Shown here: positions 5,973 through 12,050 of the stretch, one piece after another
Layout: each line of letters begins with the position of its first letter
How positions within the stretch are numbered: the first letter of the stretch is position 1
NCBI GenBank assembly: GCA_039029315.1
Contig: JBCCGK010000188.1
Coordinates: 1 to 12,050 of the forward strand
From: JBCCCJ01 sp039029315
GTDB lineage: Bacteria > Bacteroidota > Bacteroidia > J057
Length of the DNA stretch: 12,050 nucleotides
Direction of reading: 5' to 3'
Notes under the pieces: model-generated
What the model was told of the DNA's origin: nothing
The model's input: the letters and a program-made list of their open reading frames with translations, nothing else
The model's database searches: none
Made by a program: the position numbers and the translations under genes

Positions 5973-7082
5973 ATGGACGGACGTCCAAAAATGTGTTTCA
6001 TTCTCCCTCATTTCTATCCAGATTTTCATGGAGGTGCGGAGATTCAATGCTACTACCTTGGGCAAGAACTTCTGGCAAGGGGGTGGAACATAGTCTATAT
6101 CCATGAATCAGATCAAACGACTACCCGGCTGGTGGACGGCATAGAAGTGCATGGGATTCCACGGCGAAAAGCTTACCTAAAATGGCAAAACGCCCGATTC
6201 CTGCGAGAAAAAATGCAAGAGATTCGAGCAGATGTCTGGTATGTGCGAGCCACATTTTCCTATCTCCCCTCAGTTGTGCGATTCTCACAACAATTGGGCG
6301 GGAAAGTCCTCTTTGCTTTCTCGCGGGATTCGCAGCTGAGTCTTCGGGAATCCTGGAAGTATTATTCTCAGCTTCATATGAAGCTGTATTTGATGGCAGA
6401 ATCCCTGATCTTCCGGCGGGCATTGAGACAAGTAGACATCATTCTTAGCCAGACCATATATCAACAAGGCCTCCTGGAGAAGAATCTTGGATTATCCAGC
6501 CATCAGATCTACAATGCACATCCCCCACCTGCTGCCCCTCTCTCTCCCGTCCAGCGCACATCCCTTGTGGTCTGGATTGGCAGGATCAAGCACTATAAAC
6601 GACCCGATCTTTTCATTGATTTTGCAAAAAAACTGGCAGATACGCCCATTCAATTTTATCTGATCGGGAAATTGACGGAGAATAGGTTGAGTCAAGAATT
6701 AGTAGCACAGGCCCATTCCCTTCCTCATGTACACCTTCTGGGAGATGTGTCCGGGCAGGAGATTCATCAGCTTCTTCTCCAAGCCAAAGCCCTTGTTTGT
6801 ACCAGTGAAGGGGAAGGATTTTCCAACACCTTTATTGAAGCATGGATGCGAGGAGTTCCTGTTTTTTCATTGCAGGTAGATCCGGATGCCCTCATTCAGG
6901 AGCAAGGGCTAGGAGTTGTACATCCAGATATGGACCAACTCGCATACAGACTGAAAGACCTATTCCAACAGGAAGAAAAGTGGCGAGAGATATCTAAAAA
7001 ATGTGAATTGTTCTCAAGAAATAGGCTTGCTATTCAACATTCTGTTGATTTACTTGAGAATATTATCCTCCATCGCGATTGA
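5973..7082 (+). CDS. GT4-family glycosyltransferase 1
   Basis: A 369-residue GT-B fold, retaining glycosyltransferase, predicted to act in the cytoplasm or at the inner face of the membrane on a nucleotide-sugar donor. The N-terminal acceptor domain begins with FILPHFYPDFHGGAE, where GGAE (20-23) is typical of GT4. The donor domain starts at VVWIGRIKHYKRPDLFI, with Arg204 and Lys207 as the expected phosphate-binding residues. The E-x7-E motif is EGFSNTFIE with Glu281 and Glu289. A second ATG at 5991 would shorten the protein by six residues. It follows the aldo/keto reductase by 14 bases, and its TGA (7080-7082) directly abuts the next gene. Donor and acceptor sugars are unknown. Confidence 0.88.
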   Translation: MDGRPKMCFILPHFYPDFHGGAEIQCYYLGQELLARGWNIVYIHESDQTTTRLVDGIEVHGIPRRKAYLKWQNARFLREKMQEIRADVWYVRATFSYLPSVVRFSQQLGGKVLFAFSRDSQLSLRESWKYYSQLHMKLYLMAESLIFRRALRQVDIILSQTIYQQGLLEKNLGLSSHQIYNAHPPPAAPLSPVQRTSLVVWIGRIKHYKRPDLFIDFAKKLADTPIQFYLIGKLTENRLSQELVAQAHSLPHVHLLGDVSGQEIHQLLLQAKALVCTSEGEGFSNTFIEAWMRGVPVFSLQVDPDALIQEQGLGVVHPDMDQLAYRLKDLFQQEEKWREISKKCELFSRNRLAIQHSVDLLENIILHRD

Positions 7083-7083
7083 T

Positions 7084-8226
7084 GTGCGACTAATTTATTT
7101 AAGTAATTCTGTGATTCCCTCTCATGAGGCAAATGCTATCCAGGTCATGAAGATGTGCGATGCCTTAACACAAATTGGCCAAAAGGTTGTGCTTTATGGG
7201 AGAAAGGGACAGGATTTTGGCCTTGATTTGTCGGGTTTCTATTCCCTTCGAACAGCCTTTGAGGTGCGCCAGATACGAGTTCCTAATATTCTGAAAATTC
7301 GGAGAATTATATTTGCACTCATAATCCTGTTTCAACTTCGTCAAGAACGACAGCCATTCCGCATCATTGGCAGAGATTATTTCTTGATGGGGTTTTATGC
7401 CAAATTTCGCCTGCTGCCTGGATCCTACTGCTTGGAAATTCACCAACCACCCGCCAATCATCTCCAGTTCTTGCTTCAGAAATGGATCTTTGAACATGCC
7501 CGTTTTGAAAAACTGATTGTGATTTCTCATGCGTTGAAAGAAGAATACTTGCGCCGATTTGGAGAGCTGGTTTCAGGGAAGATTCTGGTTGCACACGATG
7601 GGGCGGATGCCTATCAATTGCCGGAATCCTTGGCCCCTCCCAGAAAATATTCTGCCATTCATTCTCCTCCCAGAATTGGGTATATCGGGAGTTTTTATCC
7701 CGGAAAAGGGATAGAGATGATCTTGACACTCGCTCCACGCCTTCCAGAATATGACTTCCATGTTGTTGGGGGGACGCCCACAGAATTGAGTCGCTGGACT
7801 GCACAGAAGCTCTCCCCCAACCTTCGATTTCACGGCTTCGTCCCTCCGGCACATATTTACACCCATATGGCCAATTGTGACATCCTCCTTGCCCCATTTA
7901 TGGATGCAGTGCTTGTAGGTCGCAAAGGGGGAGACATTGTCAGATGGATGTCCCCTCTCAAAGTCTTTGAGTATATGTCTGCGGGGGTTCCCATGATATG
8001 TACAGATCTCCCTGTCTTGAGAGAGGTGCTCACTGATCAGGTCAACTGCCTGCTGGCACAAGTCAATGATCCAGAGGATTGGGAAAAGAAAATCCGATTA
8101 TTGATAGAGAAGCCATCCCTTAGAGAGACCATCGGTCGTCAGGCACAACAAGATTTTTTTGCTCAGTATACCTGGGAAAAACGGGCATACAAACTCATGA
8201 ACGATATTCCTGTACAGGCTGAATAA
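7084..8226 (+). CDS. GT4-family glycosyltransferase 2, probable GTG start
   Basis: About 380 residues, GT-B fold. The N-terminal RLIYLSNSVIPSHEANAIQV and the following MKMCDAL are characteristic of a GT4 subgroup whose members start with a similar ISNSRIPSxxANxIQ sequence. The donor domain begins at YIGSFYPGKGIE (about residue 200), and the nucleotide-sugar contact region is SPLKVFEYMSAGVP (290-303) with Glu296. The start is an inference. No ATG fits: the ATG in TGATGTG at 7082 is out of frame and hits a stop after three codons. GTG 7084 places the first beta strand at the N-terminus. The frame stays open upstream to 7003 inside the previous gene, but those residues match no part of the family as I remember it. 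The tight junction suggests translational coupling with glycosyltransferase 1. Confidence 0.83.
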   Translation: MRLIYLSNSVIPSHEANAIQVMKMCDALTQIGQKVVLYGRKGQDFGLDLSGFYSLRTAFEVRQIRVPNILKIRRIIFALIILFQLRQERQPFRIIGRDYFLMGFYAKFRLLPGSYCLEIHQPPANHLQFLLQKWIFEHARFEKLIVISHALKEEYLRRFGELVSGKILVAHDGADAYQLPESLAPPRKYSAIHSPPRIGYIGSFYPGKGIEMILTLAPRLPEYDFHVVGGTPTELSRWTAQKLSPNLRFHGFVPPAHIYTHMANCDILLAPFMDAVLVGRKGGDIVRWMSPLKVFEYMSAGVPMICTDLPVLREVLTDQVNCLLAQVNDPEDWEKKIRLLIEKPSLRETIGRQAQQDFFAQYTWEKRAYKLMNDIPVQAE

Positions 8227-8277
8227 CAGATATGGGTCCATTCTTTCCTCACTGTTCTCCACAATTTATCTCACACT

Positions 8278-9363
8278 ATGAACCCAAAACGCAATATCGC
8301 TATATTCATTCGTTCTCTTGAAACTGGCGGGGCAGAGAAGTATAGTCTTAGGCTGGCAAAAGCTCTTACAGAGACACATCATGTACATTTGATTGTTGTG
8401 GGAAAACGAATCCAGACAATAGATCCCAATTACCTGTCATTCATCCAGCAAGAAGGCTTTTCTGTAACTCAACTAAGCGGTAATCTCTTCCAAAAATTCC
8501 TCGCATGTCGGAGAATCCTGATACAGGAAGAGATAGAAATTACTTTTTCTCACCTCCCAAGTGATACCCTCTTCTCTTTTCTTGCAGGGCTATGGAGTGG
8601 TGTCAGATATCAGTTTGGGGGAATCCAGAATTCGCGTTTCCCCTTTCTGAAAAGGGCAATCTTGAAGCTTATCCATAATTATTTTCTGGAGGCATCTATC
8701 TCGAACTCTCAGGCGGGCAAAGACTATCTGGCTCAATACGGGTTCAAAGCGGATACAATCTGTGTGATTCCAAACTGCATTGACATTCGTTCTCCGCAGA
8801 TCGTCCGTTCCCCCTCCTCAAAGGTTCAGATTTTGACGGTTGCGCGTTTTGTTGATCAAAAAGATTATGAAACAGCACTTCAAGCCATTTCCCTGGTCCG
8901 AAAATTCCTTCCCGAGGACATCCTGTTGCAATACCACATTGTCGGGTATGGGATCCTGGAGACTCAAATCAGAGCGTGGGTTCACGCATATGACCTGGAG
9001 GAGATGGTCCGCATTACGGTGCGCCCGCCAAATCTGAATCAGCAATTTCAGGAGGCAGATATCTATTTGTGTACCTCGATTTTTGAAGGCTTGTCAAATT
9101 CTTTGATGGAAGCGATGCATTTTTCTCTCCCGATTGTGTCTACAGATGTTGGAGACAATGCCTTACTGATCAGGGAAGAAGAAAATGGATTCGTTCTCCA
9201 GACTCATCAGCCCGAAGAAATTGCGGACAAACTGCTCTCTCTCATCTGCAATTATGAACAACGGATTGAATATGGAAAATCCAGTTATACCCATCTGGAA
9301 GAAACCTATTCCTATGAATCTTTTCAACACACCTTCTTGCAACTTGTCGGAGAACTCTCTTGA
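8278..9363 (+). CDS. GT4-family glycosyltransferase 3
   Basis: A 361-residue GT-B glycosyltransferase. GGAE at 17-20 lies in the first loop of the acceptor domain. The domain linker carries VIPNCID (about 163-169). The donor domain begins at ILTVARFVDQKDYETAL, with Arg190 and Lys195 in the phosphate-binding positions. The E-x7-E motif is EGLSNSLME (Glu270, Glu278), followed by PIVSTDVG. It is 51 bases after glycosyltransferase 2 and probably belongs to the same transcript. It differs clearly in sequence from the other two, so the three are likely successive steps on one glycan and not recent duplicates (inference). Confidence 0.88.
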   Translation: MNPKRNIAIFIRSLETGGAEKYSLRLAKALTETHHVHLIVVGKRIQTIDPNYLSFIQQEGFSVTQLSGNLFQKFLACRRILIQEEIEITFSHLPSDTLFSFLAGLWSGVRYQFGGIQNSRFPFLKRAILKLIHNYFLEASISNSQAGKDYLAQYGFKADTICVIPNCIDIRSPQIVRSPSSKVQILTVARFVDQKDYETALQAISLVRKFLPEDILLQYHIVGYGILETQIRAWVHAYDLEEMVRITVRPPNLNQQFQEADIYLCTSIFEGLSNSLMEAMHFSLPIVSTDVGDNALLIREEENGFVLQTHQPEEIADKLLSLICNYEQRIEYGKSSYTHLEETYSYESFQHTFLQLVGELS

Positions 9364-9380
9364 TGGTGGCGACAAAATAA

Positions 9381-9412
9381 CTTGTTTCCAGTACCAACAT
9401 TGGGTAATTTAG
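9381..9412 (+). promoter_or_regulatory. Candidate promoter for the haloperoxidase gene
   Basis: CTTG (9381-9384) and TAATTTAG (9405-9412) are 20 bases apart. Each has one mismatch to the Bacteroidota -33 TTTG and -7 TAnnTTTG elements. The site lies 22 bases before the ATG in the 71-base gap after glycosyltransferase 3. This suggests the secreted enzyme can be transcribed separately from the glycosyltransferase genes, but the match is only suggestive. Confidence 0.33.
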
Positions 9413-9434
9413 GTAGTCCAAACCGAAACTTGCT

Positions 9435-11642
9435 ATGGTACTACTTCTTCTGACAAACAAACGCTTTTTTCTTTTTTCATTGCTGATTGTGGGACTGGGA
9501 CTCTCCGCTTATTCTCAGCATTCCGTCGCTCGCCAATGGAATGAAGTTCTGCTGGAAGCTATACGAGGAGACTTTGCCCGCCCCACAGTTCATGCGCGCA
9601 ATCTCTTCCATACCTCTATCGCGATGTATGATGCCTGGGCCGTCATGGACCCAGTTGCAGAGTCATATCTACTGGGGAAGACCGTTCATGGATTCTCTAC
9701 CGAATTTCAGGGATTTCCGACTCCTGCCGATGTGCAGGCCGCCAGAGAGGAAGCCATCAGTTATGCAGCCTATCGCATGATTTCCTACCGTTTTCGATTT
9801 TCTCCATCAGCAGAGGAGATTCTGAATGGATGCGATTCTTTGCTCGGATTGTTTGGGTATAACCCCAATGTGACCTCTACTGATTATACCACAGGCGATC
9901 CCGCCGCCTTGGGGAATTTTATTGCTGCCAACCTGATCGAATATGGCCTGCAAGATGGCTCGCATGAACAGGAAGATTACGCCAATTTCTTTTATCTCCC
10001 GGCCAATATTCCTCTGATCATTTCCATGCCCGGCAATGCTGTCATGAATGATCCGAATCGTTGGCAACCTCTGGCCTTCCGTATTTTCATTGATCAAAGC
10101 GGCAATCCTATTCCGGGGGGATCTCCTCCATTCCTCAGTCCAGAATGGGGATTTGTGCATCCATTCTCCCTCAAGGAAGAGGACTTGAGTATTTTTCAAA
10201 AAAATCAAGAGACCTATTGGGTGTATCACGATCCGGGCGATCCTCCCTATATTGATGCGTTTGGGGAAGGGACATCGGCAGAATATCAATGGGGATTTGC
10301 CCTGGTCTCTCTGTGGTCCGCACACCTTGACCCAGCAGATGGTGTGATGTGGGACATTTCGCCTGCCACCATCGGAAATATGGACATTCAGAACCTCCCT
10401 ACCACCATAGAGGGATTGCGTGATTTCTATGATGAACTGGAAGGAGGCGATCCCAGCCCCGGCCATAGTATCAATCCACATACCGGGCAGCCATATGAAC
10501 CACAAATGGTTCCCCGTGGGGATTATGCCCGCGTCCTGGCAGAATTCTGGGCAGATGGGCCAGACTCAGAGACTCCACCCGGCCACTGGTTCACCATCCT
10601 CAACTATGTCAATGATCATCCCCTCCTCGAAAAGCGTTTCAAGGGAGAAGGAGAGATTGTGGACGAATTGGAGTGGGACATCAAGGCTTATTTTACGATG
10701 GGAGGGGCTATGCATGACGCAGCTATCTCTGCTTGGGGGATCAAAGGATATTATGACTATATCCGACCTGTATCAGCGATTCGGTGGATGGCAGGTCAGG
10801 GTCAAAGTACGGATCAGTCCCGCTCCAACTACGCGCCGAATGGGATTCCCTTGCATCCCGGCTTAATAGAGATCGTCGAAGAAGGAGACCCACTGACAGT
10901 TGCCAATGAAACCCATATAGGCAAAATCAAACTCAAGGCCTGGCGAGGCCCTGACTATATCGAAGACCCGGATACCAGTGTCGCTGGTGTAGGATGGATT
11001 TTGGCCGAAAACTGGTGGCCCTATCAGCGCCCGACCTTTGTTACGCCTCCATTTGCTGGCTATGTGTCTGGGCACTCTACTTATTCCAGAGCTGCGGCAG
11101 AAGTCATGACCCTCTTGACCGGAGATGCCTTTTTTCCTGGAGGAATGGGAGAATTTGTAGCCAAGAAAAATGAATTTCTCGTCTTTGAGGATGGTCCCAG
11201 CATGGACATCACCTTGCAGTGGGCCACCTATCGGGATGCCTCTGACCAAACCAGTCTATCCAGAATTTGGGGAGGAATCCATCCTCCTGCCGATGATATT
11301 CCTGGCAGATTGATTGGGGAGCAGATCGGCATTGAGTCTTTTGAATATGCAGAATCCTATTTCAATGGAGAAGCTTTCTCTATTCCTTTCTCAGAAGAAC
11401 TGCTCGCCTTTCCCAATCCAGTCGAACGCGGAAAGCGATTGTCATTATCTCTCTCTAAAGAATCGGATCAGGTCATCATCCAAATTGTCGATCTGACTGG
11501 AAGAACCTTGTACAATGAGTTGCATGAGATGAATCAGGGGTCTGTCTATTGGGAGGTCAGGCCAGAATGGGCTACAGGTCTGTATTTGGTGAGAATCATT
11601 GGCAACACCTGGAAAGAAAGTGTGAAGATTTTGGTGAAATGA
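9435..11642 (+). CDS. Secreted vanadium-dependent haloperoxidase with T9SS type A sorting domain
   Basis: A 735-residue exported enzyme. A Sec signal peptide spans about residues 1-28 (FFLFSLLIVGLGLSAYSQ). The helical domain carries the full vanadate/PAP2 signature. K-x6-RP is Lys437, Arg444 and Pro445. The SGH block is Ser545-Gly546-His547, and SR-x5-H-x3-D is Ser609, Arg610, His616 and Asp620. His616 should coordinate vanadate and His547 act as the acid-base. Trp434 and Phe540 fall where fungal vanadium chloroperoxidase has Trp350 and Phe397 (numbering from memory). Such enzymes use hydrogen peroxide to oxidise halides to hypohalous species; which halide cannot be told. Residues about 650-735 form a T9SS sorting domain: FPNPVERGK, a VDLTGR strand, GLYLVRI and the terminal KILVK. 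ATG 9435 gives a proper signal peptide. A PAP2-type acid phosphatase shares the core motif, but length and context favour the haloperoxidase family. Confidence 0.9.
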   Translation: MVLLLLTNKRFFLFSLLIVGLGLSAYSQHSVARQWNEVLLEAIRGDFARPTVHARNLFHTSIAMYDAWAVMDPVAESYLLGKTVHGFSTEFQGFPTPADVQAAREEAISYAAYRMISYRFRFSPSAEEILNGCDSLLGLFGYNPNVTSTDYTTGDPAALGNFIAANLIEYGLQDGSHEQEDYANFFYLPANIPLIISMPGNAVMNDPNRWQPLAFRIFIDQSGNPIPGGSPPFLSPEWGFVHPFSLKEEDLSIFQKNQETYWVYHDPGDPPYIDAFGEGTSAEYQWGFALVSLWSAHLDPADGVMWDISPATIGNMDIQNLPTTIEGLRDFYDELEGGDPSPGHSINPHTGQPYEPQMVPRGDYARVLAEFWADGPDSETPPGHWFTILNYVNDHPLLEKRFKGEGEIVDELEWDIKAYFTMGGAMHDAAISAWGIKGYYDYIRPVSAIRWMAGQGQSTDQSRSNYAPNGIPLHPGLIEIVEEGDPLTVANETHIGKIKLKAWRGPDYIEDPDTSVAGVGWILAENWWPYQRPTFVTPPFAGYVSGHSTYSRAAAEVMTLLTGDAFFPGGMGEFVAKKNEFLVFEDGPSMDITLQWATYRDASDQTSLSRIWGGIHPPADDIPGRLIGEQIGIESFEYAESYFNGEAFSIPFSEELLAFPNPVERGKRLSLSLSKESDQVIIQIVDLTGRTLYNELHEMNQGSVYWEVRPEWATGLYLVRIIGNTWKESVKILVK

Positions 11643-11656
11643 TGTGAGCGGGCTAA

Positions 11657-11794
11657 GAGACTGTTTTGGAATCTGTACTAAGAATTTTTATGGAGTATTT
11701 TGTTCTCATAGTGGTGCTATGGGAACAAAAAAAGCCGCCGGATGAGGAAAAAAGACGCATACAAAAAATAAGTGATAGATTTCCAAACAGTCTC
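11657..11794 (+). mobile_element. Complete 138-bp MITE-like element with terminal inverted repeats
   Basis: Terminal inverted repeats are GAGACTGTTTTGGAATCT at the left and, read inward on the other strand, GAGACTGTTTGGAAATCT at the right, matching over about 17 bases with two one-base gaps. Flanking TAA at 11654-11656 and 11795-11797 is the target-site duplication, which fits the TNA preference of the IS1031 group of the IS5 family (established knowledge). The interior is non-coding, with a hairpin, T/A runs and no transposase. It sits 14 bases after the haloperoxidase stop codon. It is an inverted copy of the element at 1-140, shorter by about 23 bases in one arm. Confidence 0.88.
11698..11730. 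repeat. Central hairpin of the right MITE copy
   Basis: TTTTGTTCTCATAG (11698-11711) pairs with CTATGGGAACAAAA (11717-11730) around the loop TGGTG. One position (11706 with 11722) is T opposite G, which would be a wobble pair in plus-strand RNA but a mismatch on the other strand. It corresponds to the perfect hairpin at 42-78. Confidence 0.75.
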
Positions 11795-11797
11795 TAA

Positions 11798-12050
11798 GTT
11801 TGACTTTAGCCAAAATAGGAATCCCAATATCCTATCAAGATCTCACCTGCCATTTTTCAATGAAGTAGGTGGACATACTTACCTATGCTTATTCTATTCT
11901 TCCCCTCCAAAGGGGGAAATCGTTGATTCCTGGCCTTGTGGGCTGATGTCTCCCGCTGGCGGGAGAGCGAGAGGGTGGAAGAGGATGCCCAAATATACAT
12001 GTGTCACTTAGTTAGAATAAATCAACATCACCCTAAAATGGCGAAGTTCA
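11798..12050. other. Intergenic sequence after the right MITE; no recognisable gene
   Basis: No convincing gene is visible. The open frame across 11772-12011 begins inside the MITE and its translation is low in recognisable character. The stretch holds small inverted repeats: ATAGGA / TCCTAT at 11815-11835, TTCCCCT / AGGGGGAA at 11900-11918, and the strong hairpin at 11949-11966. The next gene presumably starts beyond the window. Confidence 0.6.
11949..11966. repeat. Perfect 8-bp GC-rich hairpin (TCTCCCGC-TG-GCGGGAGA)
   Basis: Eight-base arms are separated by TG, a strong palindrome that is more GC-rich than its surroundings and is followed by GCGAGAGGGTGG. Together with the TTCCCCT / AGGGGGAA dyad about 30 bases upstream, it resembles the dispersed G/C-run palindromic repeats seen between genes in many Bacteroidota genomes (recalled, not searched). 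There is no T-tract on either side, so it is not an intrinsic terminator. Confidence 0.5.

Noticed and set aside
9435..11642. Simple PAP2 acid phosphatase
   Set aside because: The shared PAP2 core motif is present, but the length, the W-x2-K-x6-RP context and the Phe five residues before SGH fit vanadium haloperoxidases better. Activity itself is untested.
1..11797. Composite transposon formed by the two inverted elements
   Set aside because: The right copy has its own TAA duplication on both sides, so it inserted independently. Neither copy encodes a transposase, and the interval holds ordinary metabolic genes.
11772..12011. 79-residue gene after the haloperoxidase
   Set aside because: It would start inside the MITE terminal region, runs through palindromic intergenic DNA and has no recognisable sequence features.
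1..12050. tRNA, rRNA, CRISPR array, toxin-antitoxin or phage defence genes
   Set aside because: I looked for these on both strands and saw no cloverleaf-like sequence, no regularly spaced direct repeats and no proteins of those families.

Overview
The window looks like a chromosomal segment from a Bacteroidota bacterium. The best evidence is the large secreted protein at 9435-11642, which ends in a type IX secretion (T9SS) type A sorting domain, a signal confined to that phylum. Weak Shine-Dalgarno sequences in front of most genes and two promoter candidates of the TTTG / TAnnTTTG type agree. I cannot place it more precisely. The mix of glycosyltransferases, a haloperoxidase and secreted lipoproteins would suit an environmental or marine lineage, but that is inference.

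Layout. The two ends of the window carry two copies of the same small non-coding foldback element in opposite orientation: 1-140 (cut by the window edge) and 11657-11794 (complete, 138 bp). The complete copy has terminal inverted repeats starting GAGACTGTTT and a TAA duplication on both sides. It is a MITE-like element of the kind mobilised by IS5-type transposases, and no transposase gene is present. Between the copies lie ten genes. (1) 330-2124: a lipoprotein made of one carbohydrate-binding-like domain, followed 19 bases later by a GAF-LuxR regulator. (2) 2267-4028: a short-chain dehydrogenase overlapping a divergent paralogue of the queuosine enzyme QueA, with two inverted repeats just upstream. 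(3) 4057-4893, minus strand: a Tat-exported cyclase-family hydrolase, probably a lipoprotein, convergent with the QueA-like gene and divergent from the next gene. (4) 4981-9363: an aldo/keto reductase followed closely by three GT4 glycosyltransferases, probably one transcription unit. (5) 9435-11642: a vanadium-dependent haloperoxidase with a Sec signal peptide and a T9SS tail.

Functional picture. The glycosyltransferases suggest cytoplasmic assembly of a surface glycan. No polymerase, flippase or nucleotide-sugar synthesis gene is in view, so the pathway is incomplete here. The haloperoxidase, the Tat-exported cyclase and the lipoprotein are all predicted outside the cytoplasm. Nothing shows that the five blocks form one system. 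I read the window as ordinary accessory chromosome with a few noteworthy items: the inverted MITE pair, a haloperoxidase with every vanadate-site residue I can align, and a QueA paralogue with altered signature motifs.
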